DNA from: Avena insularis
Taxonomy: Eukaryota > Streptophyta > Magnoliopsida > Poales > Poaceae
Reading direction: 5' to 3'
NCBI GenBank assembly: GCA_023614405.1
Contig: CM042688.1
Span: forward strand, 379,117,331-379,181,330
DNA length: 64,000 bases
Position numbers and translations under genes: made by a program. The number at the start of each line of letters is the position of its first letter. Within the stretch, counting starts at the first letter, position 1. Positions 20,478 to 31,442 of this stretch are shown piece after piece. The notes under the pieces were generated by a model. The model worked only from the letters and a program-made list of their open reading frames with translations. It did no database searches and was not told where the DNA came from.

Positions 20478-22598
20478 TATATATAGAAAAGATCTATTTT
20501 TAAACCGGCTGTAGATTACTAGCGCGCGCCCTATATAGATGCGATGCGTCGTGAAATTCCCAAATCCCGCTTGCCTTCTTCCCCCATCGATGGCCCGTAC
20601 GAGCACCAGAATTCTGAGCTATCCGCAGGTAAAACCGAACGAGCCACGAATTTACCTGGACTCTCACGCCATCCCCCACGCGCGCCCAGCCAGCGAGCTA
20701 CCCCTGCTCTCCCGCCGGCAAGCCAGCCCATCGTCCCCGCTGGCCAGCCGCCCCTGCTCCCCCGCTCCCCCGCTAGCCAGCTTCCCTACTCCCCCACAGG
20801 CGAGCCGCCCTGCCCCCACCGGCGAGCTTACCCTTCCCCCACCGGCGAGCCTCCCATGCTCCTCCCCGGCGCAGTACCCCTCCACGATTCGCGCGGCCTC
20901 CGACATCCTCCACGTTCAGGTCAGCTCTTCGCCCGGGTCCAGCGGCGGGCTTCCCCCACCCGCACCTCCCTCTGGAAATCTCTGCGAGAAAAGTGGGTCC
21001 TAAAGCTGGGAATTCGCCGGCACCTACTTCGATAGCGCAACTAGGTTCGGGGATGGTGGTGGCTCTGAACCTCCTAGCGATGCTGCTCTAAATCTCCACT
21101 GCCGCAGTGATCACCCTTCCTTTTCTGAAATTTCGGATGTTTCAGTTCAAAACTGCTCCAAGTTCAGAGCTAAACTGCTACAAATTTCTATTTATTAAAG
21201 TTGGCAGTGGGTGTGATGCTTTTCTTACCATAGTATTCAGTGAGAGTTGTAATTTCCCTTTTTGAAGTTTGCATTATTATATGAATTCACCAACATAATA
21301 AGACTTCCATATTTCTGTAGGTGTTTTGTTTGTCACTAGCTATCAATTACAACTAAAAGAGAATAGAGAAATTCAGTCATGTGCTCTTCTGAAGTTTAGT
21401 ATTCGCTCCGCGTCATATCTCTGAAATTGGGGAGTTCACAAGTGATCAGTCTGTCATGTAGAATCCTGTAAGACTCTAAGTAGCTTGCAATCCTGGCACA
21501 AAAAATAACGTACTAGCTCAGGAACACACTAGCACTATGTGTCTAATTGATTCTTTCACTCCCTCTAATTTATTTATACATCATACATTCAGTTCAACCT
21601 GCTTGACGCTTGGTTTACAGTAGCATTGCCATGGGAGATTGGTGAAATGGAAACGATATGGACCTGCTAATTTTGGGATGAAGTACATGAGCCAAGAAAT
21701 CAATGAGATATTGGTGTCTGGAGTGGCTACAAGTACTTTAACTGCTACCTTCTACCTGTATGGAACTTCACAAAAAGGTACCGTTCATCAAATATTGTAT
21801 CAAATGTTGTATAATGAAACCAGCCTACATATTACGGTGCTGCCGTGATCAGCAGTTTATGGTTCAGTTTTCTTTTCCTTGCAGTTCTTTTCTTGCCACT
21901 TGAAAGCTCTTTTCTGTATCGGCGACGTACACCCTGATTGTCGGCATTACACATTTGATTACACCCCGATTATGCAAATGTTTGTATACAAATATACTCA
22001 CGACTCAGGTGGGTTCTGTATAAATGTTTTGGCCATGAAGTGTACTTCGTCGAATGCGTGAATTCATTTAGTTTTGTGGAGTAGTTGCTGCAGGCCTGCA
22101 ATTCCTTCTCCACCCAGATAAGTAGAATAATTATCTTGCCAATCTATACATATATTTTTTTGTAAACTATGATGAAAAAGCTGAATCCGATATGTGTTTA
22201 ATCAATCTAAGATAACAAATGAGCAGTAAGTTACATGCAGCTGTGACCACCATGTGTTTGTGTCTGTGTTTATGTTTATGTCCAGAAAGTTTTTTGTGCT
22301 CCTACACAAACACCCTGCATTGTGTCCTGCTGCAACACAGACACATGGTCAAAAGTTTATGGTCGAGCTGCACGAGTATTTGTTTTTCTAGCTGAAGCAG
22401 CGGCTATTGATGTATATGTTGCGGTAAAAAAGAATATGTACTCCCTTCTCTTCATTTTGCATTTGCGTACATCCTTCTCCTTTTTTGGACTTTCTTCTTT
22501 GCATCGTGCGTGGTGTTTTGGATGACTGAGAAATAGTACAATAGCGGCACTTCAGGAAAGTACACACATATTGACAGAAAAGTTCATGTCCACTTAGG
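20478..22598. other. Unclassified; C-rich leader-like block then ordinary DNA
   Basis: After AGCGCGCGCC (about 20521) the sequence becomes very C-rich (20640-20960), with repeated CCCCACCGGCGAGC-like units. It includes CAG|GTCAGC at about 20919, resembling a splice donor. This layout (GC-rich terminus, C-rich leader, donor) recalls the left end of the MULE upstream and may be another MULE end. The open frames on both strands here are composition effects. From 20960 to 22598 I see no supported gene. Confidence 0.35.
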
Positions 22599-22785
22599 CC
22601 TTGTTTACCTCAAGGGTATTTTCACTCCCAAGGGGTTTGGGGATGGGAGGGGATTTGATGAATCCCTCCATTTCACTCAATCCCCACTTTTCCCCATATT
22701 TCCCTACACTACTCCATGTTTTTCAAACCCCTGTGGTAACTAGGATTTTTGGGGATGAGAGGGCATGGGAGAGGATTGATACAAG
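22599..22785. mobile_element. MITE-like segment beginning GGCCTTGTTTAC
   Basis: It starts AGGCCTTGTTTACCTCAAGG, a terminus seen in many grass MITEs. It holds related G-rich blocks (GGGGTTTGGGGATGGGAGGG and a GGGGATGAGAGGGCATGGGA block) around a C-rich centre, giving partial fold-back symmetry. No clean right terminus or target duplication was found, so it may be truncated. Confidence 0.4.
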
Positions 22786-23788
22786 GTGATAAAAAGAGGA
22801 ACTTGTTCACAGACAACATGATAATGGACAACCGCTCAAGTAAAAATCCATTCTTTGCATGGGGATTTAACATTTCATCATATACTTCATGAACACACAG
22901 TGTAAATGTATGCTCGACGGACCAGAGCTCAAACATATGCCTCATTATTTCTACAATAAGAATATTTTGACCGAGTATAAACTTTTTACGTTCCTTAAAA
23001 AAAAAGTTGATAGGATCATTTCCTTGTCCAGCTCTGCCAAATGCTATCATCGATATCAACCTGTTACACAAAGGCAACTAATACAAGTTAGGATCTCCTT
23101 CATTTTGTAGCTCCACTAATATCTGCTAGCAACAAAATTACCAGTTTTTACACGACTAACGACAATGAGATGAAACTAGGCTAGCTACACTACACATTGG
23201 ACAGGAGCGGGGCGAGCGCGAGTGCATTAGAAAGTGGCAGTGTGCACTACACTTCATGTAGCCCATTGTACTAATCAGTGCAAGAAACTGCTAGAAAAAC
23301 AGCTGAAGTAACAGTATAAATCAAGGTTGCTCTTAGTTTGCTTAAGTAACGGTATATATCAAGGTTGCTCTCTGTTTACAATAGGAACAAGTAGTACAGT
23401 TGAAGTTTGGAAGTATAGCAAGTAGATAATCCAATAGCAACATTAGACAGAACCATAATTAAAGCATAAAAGTAATTCAATGCAAACATACAGATTCAAA
23501 AGTATATATGACATGTAAGAAGCCGACGTAGTATTTACCAAAATTTACACAAACAAACACTATGACTTGGACCAGGCTATAAATCCTAGATCTATTAGAC
23601 CTGACTCTACCATGTGCTAAAAAATATTACAACAATTAAGGCCAAAAGATCCACACTATATCATCCTAGAGCTACAACTACTGAGAGGCAGGCCTTTTAA
23701 GAAGTGTACATCTACATAGAAACACCAAGTCGACATTCAATCCTTGCACTAAACGGCAAATCGTGGTGATACCCAACACTAAGAGACC
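22786..23788. other. Nothing recognised
   Basis: About 1 kb of A/T-rich intergenic sequence. A short direct repeat (AGTAACGGTATA/AGTAACAGTATA with ATCAAGGTTGCTCT) occurs near 23308 and 23344. No coding or structural RNA signal is seen. Confidence 0.4.
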
Positions 23789-24275
23789 TTGCGAAAGTAC
23801 GTGCAGCGTTTTGACCAAAGCCTCGTCAAGATCAGCGGATCCATTGGCGCGGAGATCATTACGGCTTTTGTGGGCGGGGTCTCCGACGTGCAAGTGCTCG
23901 ACAAGATCGGCCGTCGTGGGGAGAACCGGTCCATGGTAACCGAGCTCTTCGCAGTAGCCGACAGCTGCGTCAAGGCAGAAGCCGGGGACCTATTCAACCA
24001 CGGCAGGACCGAGCCCGCGGACCCCACCAAGAAGGGTGAGGCAAGCCCCACTAGGTGGCCGAGAAAGGGCGGTAGCCGCACTGTTCCCACCTCACGAGGA
24101 GTCGGGCATGACCAGTACCCGTGACCTCATGAGGGGAATGGCCGTGCCACTTCCCATCATCTCAAGGGTGGAAGCGCCTCCAGAGGATAGCGACGGCACG
24201 GGGGCTCCAGACTTCCCCATGGACTGTACCCAGCGCACATACAATACCTGCCACCCCCACAGCAGCAGCTAAGCA
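23789..24275 (+). pseudogene. Retrotransposon gag fragment
   Basis: The frame reads LRKYVQRFDQ, then IITAFVGGVSD and MVTELFAVADSCVKAEAG. This is the L-R-x-Y-(I/V)-x-R-F ... A-F-x-x-G-V ... L-F-x-x-A-D-x-x-x-K-A-E pattern of Ty3/gypsy-type gag. It opens without an initiator in the middle of the domain and shifts frame near 24040-24120. No pol follows. This is an old fragment, probably of a gypsy or large non-autonomous element. Confidence 0.65.
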
Positions 24276-24619
24276 GCTAGTAGGGCCGACAACCCAAGTT
24301 ACCGGGATGTGGGTAAACCTCTCCAAGCGACACTCCTGGATTCGCGACTTTTTGAAGGTGAACCTCGAAAACCCCCATCACTTACGGTTTTTGCTCCTCG
24401 CCAGACCCCGCGCAGACCACGATGGCATTTGTAATAAGCCCACACTAATGTTGCTTCTTTGGATCTTTGGAAAGCATTTTTCTAAAAAACCGTACCACCC
24501 GGTTTCCCTCACACACTCCACGCGAGCGGGGGCTAGAGACAGTACCCTTCACCGGGCCAGCTCAGCTCTCTGTCGGCATCAGGGTCTAAAGTGTAGAGCT
24601 CTGAACTCACGGGACAGAC
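24276..24619. other. Nothing recognised
   Basis: Probably more of the retroelement that left the gag fragment, ending at the insertion at 24620. Frames are short and unlike known proteins. Confidence 0.35.
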
Positions 24620-25166
24620 TGATACGTCGTAAAGTATCTATAATTTTTTATGTTCCATGCTTGTTTTATATCTACTTTCTTATGTTTTGTTCACACTTTG
24701 GGGTATTTTTATACATTTTCTAAAACTAACCTATTAACAAGTTGCCATAGTGCCAGTTGCCTATTTTCTGTTGTTTTTGGTTTCATAAAAGCTATTAAGG
24801 AAATATTCTCAGAATTGGATGGGACAAAATCCAAAGTCAATATTTTAGCCGAAGAAACAGGGAGTCTGGAGGGGGGACGAAGTGGCGCACTAGGGCAGCC
24901 ACACCTGGTGGCGGCATGGCCATGGGGAGGGTGCCACCAGGGGGTGTGGGCCCCATGGTACTCCACCGACCTTGCCCCTTCGCATATAAAAGCCTCCCAG
25001 GACGAAAACCCTAAGTACCCGATCAGAAATCCACGAAAGAGTCTGTAGCCGCCATCTCCATCCCTAGATCGGGGGGGGGGGGGGGGAAACCGAAGCTCTT
25101 CCTGGCACCCTATCGGAGGGGAGAGATCACCCTGGAGGCCTTCTTCATCACCATGCCTGCCTCCGG
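24620..25166 (+). mobile_element. Second copy of the TGATAC element, 3'-interrupted
   Basis: It starts TGATACGTCGTAAAGTATC and follows the minus strand of 2993-4584 over shared blocks: CTATAATTTTT, AACCTATTAACAAG, TTTTCTGTTGTTTTTGGTTTC, AATATTCT and GGAATTGGA. It also has the TATA-like CATATAAAAG (24983-24992) and the downstream CCTGGCACCCTATCGGAGGGG region. It breaks off at 25167, where the gypsy LTR begins. A run of 16 G (25071-25086) lies inside. Confidence 0.75.
25071..25086 (+). repeat. G16 homopolymer
   Basis: Sixteen consecutive G follow CCCTAGATC; the related copy at 2993-4584 has only a normal sequence here. It could form a quadruplex or be an assembly length error. Confidence 0.8.
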
Positions 25167-28100
25167 TGTCAACACCCGGATTTTTAATTCCAGATGCCTG
25201 TTATGTCGTACATCGCAATCCTAAGATTACCATTTTTGCGAGACATAACAGAAGTGGTACCACAACACATCATCCATTACAAACCATATTAAAGGTCTTA
25301 CAAATAAAGGATCTCATGATCCAGTCTTAATACAATCAAAGCAGTGGAAATTAAACGTAGTAGGCTTCATCTTCATGATCACAGGCAATGCTGACGATGG
25401 GAGATGATCCTAGTTGTCATAGACCTCCTGCTGTCCATCTTCCGGGTAATCCTCCTCATAGTCTGGCCGTGGGAATAGCCAGGGACAAAGCCATGAGTAC
25501 TCTTTAAGTACTCTCAAACTATCACTCGTATAAGTAAGGTAAAACTAGTAGGAGTCATAAGCTCTAGGTTTATTTGCAAAAAGCCAGGTTTATTTCATAA
25601 AGCCTTAAGAGTAAAGACCTAAGTTTAGTTCTCTACATTACTTAAGTGGGCACTTAGATTTCATGTCCGCAACTCTGTTGTGGTCAAGTCAAAGTCATCC
25701 TTCAATTCACAAATCATTTTGAAAAACATCTGACAACGGAACAATATGGCCACTCCAACTGTCCATAACCACGGACGCGGCTATTCGAATAGTTTGACAC
25801 TCTGCAGAGGTGGTACACTTTCACCACAAAATTCGATACATCCGTCAGGGATAACCCTGAATCATCATACTTGGTATGCGGATAATCAATCCTAACCTTT
25901 CAATTACACACCCTAGTATAGGCACCTCCCCTATGAGCTTGGCCTCCCAGCCATGGCCATCTGCCATCCTAGGCACTGAATAGGTGGACATTCATCACGA
26001 GGTAGCTTCAGCTCAACCTCTTCCGCAAGGGAACCCATACTAAGACATATAAACTTCTGGTCAAGCCCTACCCAACTCAGGTATTGTGGTTGTACGGTAA
26101 AATTGGAACGGTATCGCATCTGAACCCAACCATCAGTTTTTATTAAAGTCAAGGCTCATGCCTCAAACATTTTCATCACCAAACCATTGTGTATCATAAC
26201 ACATGTCAAAACATTTCAATAGAATGAATCATCATTCCAAGGTTTTCATAATCATTTTCACCAAGTATTCCCATCTAAAGTAATCAAGTTTTAGCTTAGC
26301 ACTAGCCACTAATGTTGAGGGTATCACTATGGGGGTGCTAATCAAGTACAAGTATCCAAGACTAATGTTATAATCTGGATGGTATCCATCCTACTTTTCC
26401 ACTAATCACAATTCATTAACTAGATAAGAACTTTAGTAAAAGGAAAAGTAAAGCTTGGAGTAAAACTAGGATTGGTATAATCAAAGTTGCATAACTAGGC
26501 ATGCCTAGTGCATCTGGTATAAGGGGCTTGCACATATAGCATGCATAGTTCTAGCTTGCCTTGAGCAGTGCAGTCGTTGAAGTTCTCTTCTTCTTCCCCG
26601 AAGTACTCCTCCTCATCGTAGCCCGGGTCAGTACTAGCGTCTATAAATGCACACAAGGTACACAATCACCAAACAACACTTCACTACTTCTATTTAGCAC
26701 ACAAGGGCTCACACTAGATGATCTAGTATCATCTCAATCATCATATGGAATATTAACATTTTCTTATTCTTCTTATTTTAGAAAAGTAATTTCTACTCAT
26801 TTTAAATCCTTAACATTTAATATTCTCCAATTAAAATAGTGGATCATGTTGACACATGTCATCACCACATATTCCAATACTTGGGAATGTGATTTAAAAT
26901 GGTGATCATATATTACAAGATTTGATATTACTATTTAATAATATTAAAGTGACTAAAAATGCCTATATATCATTCTTTTAATACTAAACCATGTTTCATA
27001 TTTGTAAAACCAACTCTTTTTACATATTCATGTATAGCATGGCAAATGTGATTTTTGAGAGTTGGAAACAACTCAAAAGCATTTATAGTTTATTTTATAA
27101 AAATGTTTGAAGTGGCAAAAGCCTCTGTCTTGTTATTTTTGGTATAGGTGATCTATAGTTTCAATTGGTTTGAATCCAATGGGAGTGACTAGATATTTTC
27201 AATACCCTTCTAGCAAAATTGGAATCATGCATTTTGGATTAGTACAACTCCTTCAATTGAATTTTGAATATAGCTACTGAATAGGATTTTAACTAAATAG
27301 ACAAAATTCCATTTGAACTACTAGGCTCTGCGCGGGAAAATAAATGGGCCGGCCCAACTGCACAGCGCTGGCGCAGCAGGCTGCTGACAGAACGGTCCCA
27401 CGCGTCAGCGGCTCATCTAACCCGAAACGGCATCGATCAATACTAGCCCTACGATTAGAACAGGATCTACGGCTGAGGTTCATCGTCTCCGTCGAACTTC
27501 TCCGGCAAGATACGAACCCTAACATGACGGTGGGGGTCGCTGGGGACTCACCGGGGCTCCAACTAGGGTTGGTGATGGGGCGAACGGGCTTGTCATCGAT
27601 GGCGGTTCGAGGGGTGGTTACGGTGGCTACTGGGGTGGCTCCAATCGATGGCTTCCTTCATCGACTGCAGCGGCGGACTCTGGCCAAATTCCGGCGTCGT
27701 GTTGCTTGCCTTGCTCTGGGGAAAGGCTGGTGAGGTTTCTGGGTGAGTGGGGAGTGGAATGGTGTGCAAAATAAGGTCTGGGTGGCCTCTATTTATACCC
27801 CAGCGGTGGAGGCAGGGCGGCATGGTCGGGCTTCTCCGGTGACGCTGCTACAGGTCGCGCTAAGCACGGCAGAGGGCATGGGTCAATGCGGGGGACTGCA
27901 GGGATCGTCACGTGCATGACGGCAAGACAAGAGGTGGTCTCAGTCGGTCGGACGACGTCGGCGCTCTATTCAGGTATGCAGGTGTTCGTCACTCAATACG
28001 GTGGTCACGGGGCGTGCGTCGGTGAACCATCATGTCTGGGAGGTCACTGGTGCCACGACAACTGAGGGTACAAGTGGAGAGAGCGAGGCACGACATGTGT

Positions 28101-29066
28101 GCGCAAGGCGGTTGCGGCGCTCCGTCGTCCGCTCGGCCTGGCAGAGGCTTAAATGGATGTGGCGAATCCAACATCTCCACTCCTCGCCGTTGGTCAAGGG
28201 GTGGACAGGGGGTGGCGGTGAGGTCACAGCTATCATCTAGGGGTCGTGGGAGTGGGCGATGCAACACACAGCGACTGGTTCATGGTCGACCGGCATGGCT
28301 GGCTCGGTACGGGCATGCCACCGGTGCAATGGTGGAGATGAGCTCCTCCACTGCACGGCCAAGTACTAGGACTGGTCATGGGGGAGTAGTGGAGTAGAAT
28401 TGAGGTACAAAAGATGATCAATTAATTGATCACAAATAGTAGATAGTTGGTAGCTGTACTATGTCTGCCATGTGTTCGACCAAATGGCCGCATGAAATTT
28501 ATTTTCAATTTTTTGAATGATTTTTGGTGAGTGATCTTGTCATATGCTTGGTAGTCTATGGTTGCTGGGATTTGTCAAGTGGAAGTGGTTTGAATGGTTT
28601 TTGAAAAGTGATGATCTAGGTACATGCACTTGATTCAATTTTGAATTGCCTCTTAAATAGATTTGAAAATAGTTTCTGCCATTTTGTAAAGTTTGCTTGG
28701 ATTTACTTTTACTTGGTCTAGCAAGGGGTGAAAAGAATTTGAATTGTTTCTGTTAGAAATCTTTTACTAGAGACACCCAAAGTGGGCTAGTGGTTAACTT
28801 TTGCCAAAATGACCATATGCTCATATGATCCATATTTGACTTTCTTTTCATTTGATTTTGCTTGGAAATGATCTAGATGATGTGGTAATCCTTTTTAAAC
28901 TAATCCTTACTATTGGTAGCACTCAAACATGGAAATTTCAAGCATTCATGCATTAATACACATCACACATGCATTCATATAGATTTTTGGAATAAAAGTT
29001 TTTGTTAACCCCAAACCGTGGTGATTAGATCTTGATAAGCTTGTTTAATATTTTAGAGATGTTACA
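25167..29066 (-). mobile_element. Ty3/gypsy 3' LTR, 3.9 kb
   Basis: On the minus strand it starts TGTAACATCTCTAAAAT at 29066 and ends CCGGGTGTTGACA at 25167, the TG...CA form of LTRs. It directly follows a polypurine tract and a gypsy integrase tail, so it is the 3' LTR. The middle (about 27330-28400) is GC-rich and holds a TATA box. Open frames inside it, on both strands, match no protein and I leave them out. The 5' LTR is not in the window. Confidence 0.75.
27788..27798 (-). promoter_or_regulatory. TATA box of the gypsy LTR
   Basis: The minus strand reads GGTATAAATAG, a strong plant TATA box, followed about 30 bases on by a pyrimidine/A-rich start region. This is the expected U3/R border of the LTR. 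Confidence 0.6.
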
Positions 29067-29084
29067 AACCTTCCCTCCTTAAAC
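29067..29084 (-). promoter_or_regulatory. Polypurine tract of the gypsy element
   Basis: The minus strand reads GTTTAAGGAGGGAAGGTT, immediately before the LTR start TGTAACA. The position and purine run define the plus-strand priming site of an LTR retrotransposon. Confidence 0.75.
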
Positions 29085-29196
29085 AGAATCTCGTCCCGAG
29101 ATTCAGGAAAAACTAGGAACTAAAGAGATTGGGAAACTCAGTCCTAATATAATCTTCTTGTTCCCAGGTGGCTTCTTCTTCGGTATGGTTACTCCA

Positions 29197-30074
29197 CTAG
29201 ATCTTGAGAAACTTGATACTCCTGGTCCGAGTGGTTCTGAATGCTTCTTCCAAAATATGGATGGGCACTTCATGATAAGTTAGATCCTTGTCGATATCTA
29301 TGGCTCTGTGATCGATGTTCTTGAAAACTTCGGTCTTCTCCGGAACTTCTAGGCATTTTCTAAGTAACGAGATATGGAACACATTATGCACGGCTGACAT
29401 CTCCTCAGGCAGTTCTAGTTGATAGATACTTCTCCTCGGCGATTCAAAATCTTGAAGGGACCAATATATCTGGGGGCTAGCTGCCCTTTTAGTCGGAAAC
29501 ATTGCATTCCCTTCAAGGGCGATACTTTGAGATACACAAAATCTCCGACATTGAAGGTCAGGTCTCGACGTCTTTTGTCAGCATAACTCTTCTGCCCAGA
29601 TTGAGCGGTCTTGAGGTGCTCACGGACTTTGTGAACCTTCTCTTCGGCTTCTCGTAGGATGTGTGGTCGGAAGATCTGACTCTCTCCTACTTGCGACCAA
29701 TTCAATGGGGTACGACACTTTTTCCATACAGAAATTCAAAGGGGGCCATTTGCAAACTGGCTTGATAACTATTGTCGTATGAGAATTCTAAGGCAGACAA
29801 TCTTCCCATTTAGATCCATATTCTAACACACAAGCTCTCAACATATCTTCTAATATCTAGTTTACTCTTTCTGTTTGTCCGTTGGTTTGCGGGTGATAAG
29901 CTGTGCTGAAATTCAGTTTGGTTCCTAATCCTTCTTGGACCTTCTGCCAAAATCTTGAGGTAAACTGGGTTCCTCGATACGACACTATGGTCTTGGGGGT
30001 TCCACGCAAACTGACTATCCTAGCGATATACAACTCCACTAGCTTCGAACTTTGGTAGGTGAAAGAACATTTCA
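29197..30074 (-). pseudogene. Gypsy integrase core, C-terminal and chromodomain-region remnant
   Basis: Starting at 30074 the minus strand reads integrase core pieces LVELYIARIVSLRGTPKTIV, RGTQFTSRFW and FSTAYHPQTNGQTERVN, which include the last catalytic Glu. After a stop at 29857 and a frameshift comes the C-terminal domain: LREAEEKV, QKSYADKRRRDL, FNVGDFVYLKVSP, LAPRYIGPFKIL, then LELPEEMSAVHNVFHISLLRKCL. This is the standard gypsy pol end next to the polypurine tract. The 5' part is cut by copia-1 at 30075; at least one stop and two frameshifts make it non-functional. DRGTQF reads YRGTQF, so the second catalytic Asp is lost. Confidence 0.85.
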
Positions 30075-30154
30075 TGTTTTCCTATGTTTTGCGTGTTAGA
30101 TAACAATACTATGGAGACTTTTCATGTGTGCTAAGTGTGCAGGAAGTTTTGAGG

Positions 30155-30615
30155 GGGGCCGGATAATCCGCCCCACCAAGGGTCGGATAATCCGGCCTAC
30201 CTCATCTTTCAAGGAAGCCAAGGCGCGTCGCTCGGTGTCCAATCGGATTTTCTCCCAGAAAATCCGAACTGGGGCGGTTTTTCCTCCCCAGGCCGGATAA
30301 TCCGGGTGTCACAAGGGCTGGATAATCTGGCCCCCAGTTTTCGAGCAAGAGAGGCCAAGGCGCGTCGCACGGTATCCGGTCGGATTTTCTCCCGGAAAAT
30401 CCGAACTGGGGCGGTTTATATTCCCCAGGCCGGATAATCCGGCCCTCACATAGGACCGGATAATCCGGCCCCCAGAAGTTGATCAAGGGCAAGCTCGGCG
30501 CGTCTCTCTGATAGGGGGCGGATTATCTGCCGGATATTCCGAGTCTGGGGCGGTGTTTTCCCCAGGCCGGATAATCCGGCCCTCACTTGGGCCGGATAAT
30601 CTGGCCCCCAAAGTG
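30155..30615 (+). repeat. 137-bp tandem repeat with GGATAATCC palindromes in LTR U3
   Basis: Units start with GGCGCGTC at 30222, 30359 and 30497 (periods 137 and 138), with a partial unit before. Each carries CGGATTTTCTCCC, GGGGCGG, CCCCAGGCCGGATAATCCG and a second GGATAATC(C/T)GG. The palindrome GGCCGGATAATCCGGCC occurs perfectly twice (about 30428 and 30567), with several variants. Being just upstream of the TATA box, these are candidate enhancer repeats. Confidence 0.8.
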
Positions 30616-30640
30616 TGCAACAGCTGGTTTCAGAAGGTGG

Positions 30641-30648
30641 TATAAGTA
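30641..30648 (+). promoter_or_regulatory. TATA box of copia-1 LTR
   Basis: TATAAGTA, about 26 bases after the last U3 repeat. The start site would be near 30670. Confidence 0.55.
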
Positions 30649-31022
30649 CCCCTTCTTTCCCAACGTTCAGAACTCTTGATTCATTCGAAATTGACTAGAC
30701 ATTGTGCAAGAGCTCTCATACTTGATCTCCCACTTCAACCACCCGAAGGCCTTGATCTTTGGTGGAATTGAAGGAGGAGAAGTTCATCATCATCAAGAAT
30801 CAAGCGCTTCAACTCCTCTCCATTCACTTGGAGAAATCCCTGATCTAGTATTCTTGTCAATACCTAGATCTTGTTTATTGTTTTTGATAAGTTTGTTCTT
30901 GTGGCAGCTTGTTGTCATTTCGGGAGCCTCCAAGTTGTTGTGGAGTTGTTGCCCTGCTAGTTGTGTAAAGGCGCTGGTGCCCGCCTCGAAGGGTACCTAT
31001 AGTGGAAGGTGGATCAGGCCTG

Positions 31023-31104
31023 TTGTGGCGAGATCCATCGGAGAACAGGGTGAGGCATTTTGTGGCGAGATCCATCGGAGAACAGGGTGAGGCCTTTTGT
31101 GGCG
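31023..31104 (+). repeat. 40-bp tandem duplication in copia-1 LTR
   Basis: TGTGGCGAGATCCATCGGAG followed by AACAGGGTGAGGC occurs twice in succession with a one-base difference. It lies in the R/U5 part of the LTR. Confidence 0.8.
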
Positions 31105-31392
31105 TGGTGGTCTTAGTACTGCCCATCCCTCCAACGTAGACGTACTTCCCTTAACAAGGAAGGAACTGCAGTCAAACAAATCCTGTGTCTCCGCGTGCTT
31201 CACTTCGGTTTACTCGTTCCTCTTCCACTCGCTCTTTACTCACTAGTAGATAGGTTTGCATATAGGGAAATTCCACCTCATAGTTTATCTAGAGAACTTA
31301 CCCTTTGTGCTAAGCCTAAAATTGAAAAAGAATTAAAAATTGGTGTAGCACCTATTCACCCCCCTCTAGGTGCCCATACGATCCATTTCAAT

Positions 31393-31405
31393 TGGTATCA
31401 GAGCC
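31393..31405 (+). promoter_or_regulatory. Copia-1 primer-binding site
   Basis: TGGTATCAGAGCC, complementary to the 3' end of initiator tRNA-Met, the usual PBS of plant copia elements. It sits two bases after the LTR end. Confidence 0.85.
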
Positions 31406-31442
31406 CCGGCTCTTAATTCGGGCTTAACCGCCTAAGAGTAGT

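Larger units (their letters stand above)
30075..31390 (+). repeat. Copia-1 5' LTR
   Basis: TGTTTTCCTATG at 30075 to ATCCATTTCA at 31390, followed two bases later by a tRNA-iMet PBS. It holds a U3 tandem repeat (30155-30615), a TATA box and a 40-bp duplicate (31023-31104). Length 1,316 bp. Confidence 0.75.

Noticed and set aside
20539..21035. Pro/Ser-rich proteins of 154 and 163 codons
   Set aside because: Products of C-rich low-complexity repeats in two frames; no start context, domain or splice support.
27344..28421. Overlapping open frames in the GC-rich middle of the gypsy LTR
   Set aside because: Frames on both strands with no homology, inside an LTR defined by its ends and the adjacent polypurine tract; GC-rich DNA has few stops.
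30202..30492. Minus-strand 96-codon frame in the copia-1 LTR
   Set aside because: It arises from the 137-bp U3 repeats and their palindromes; not conserved coding.
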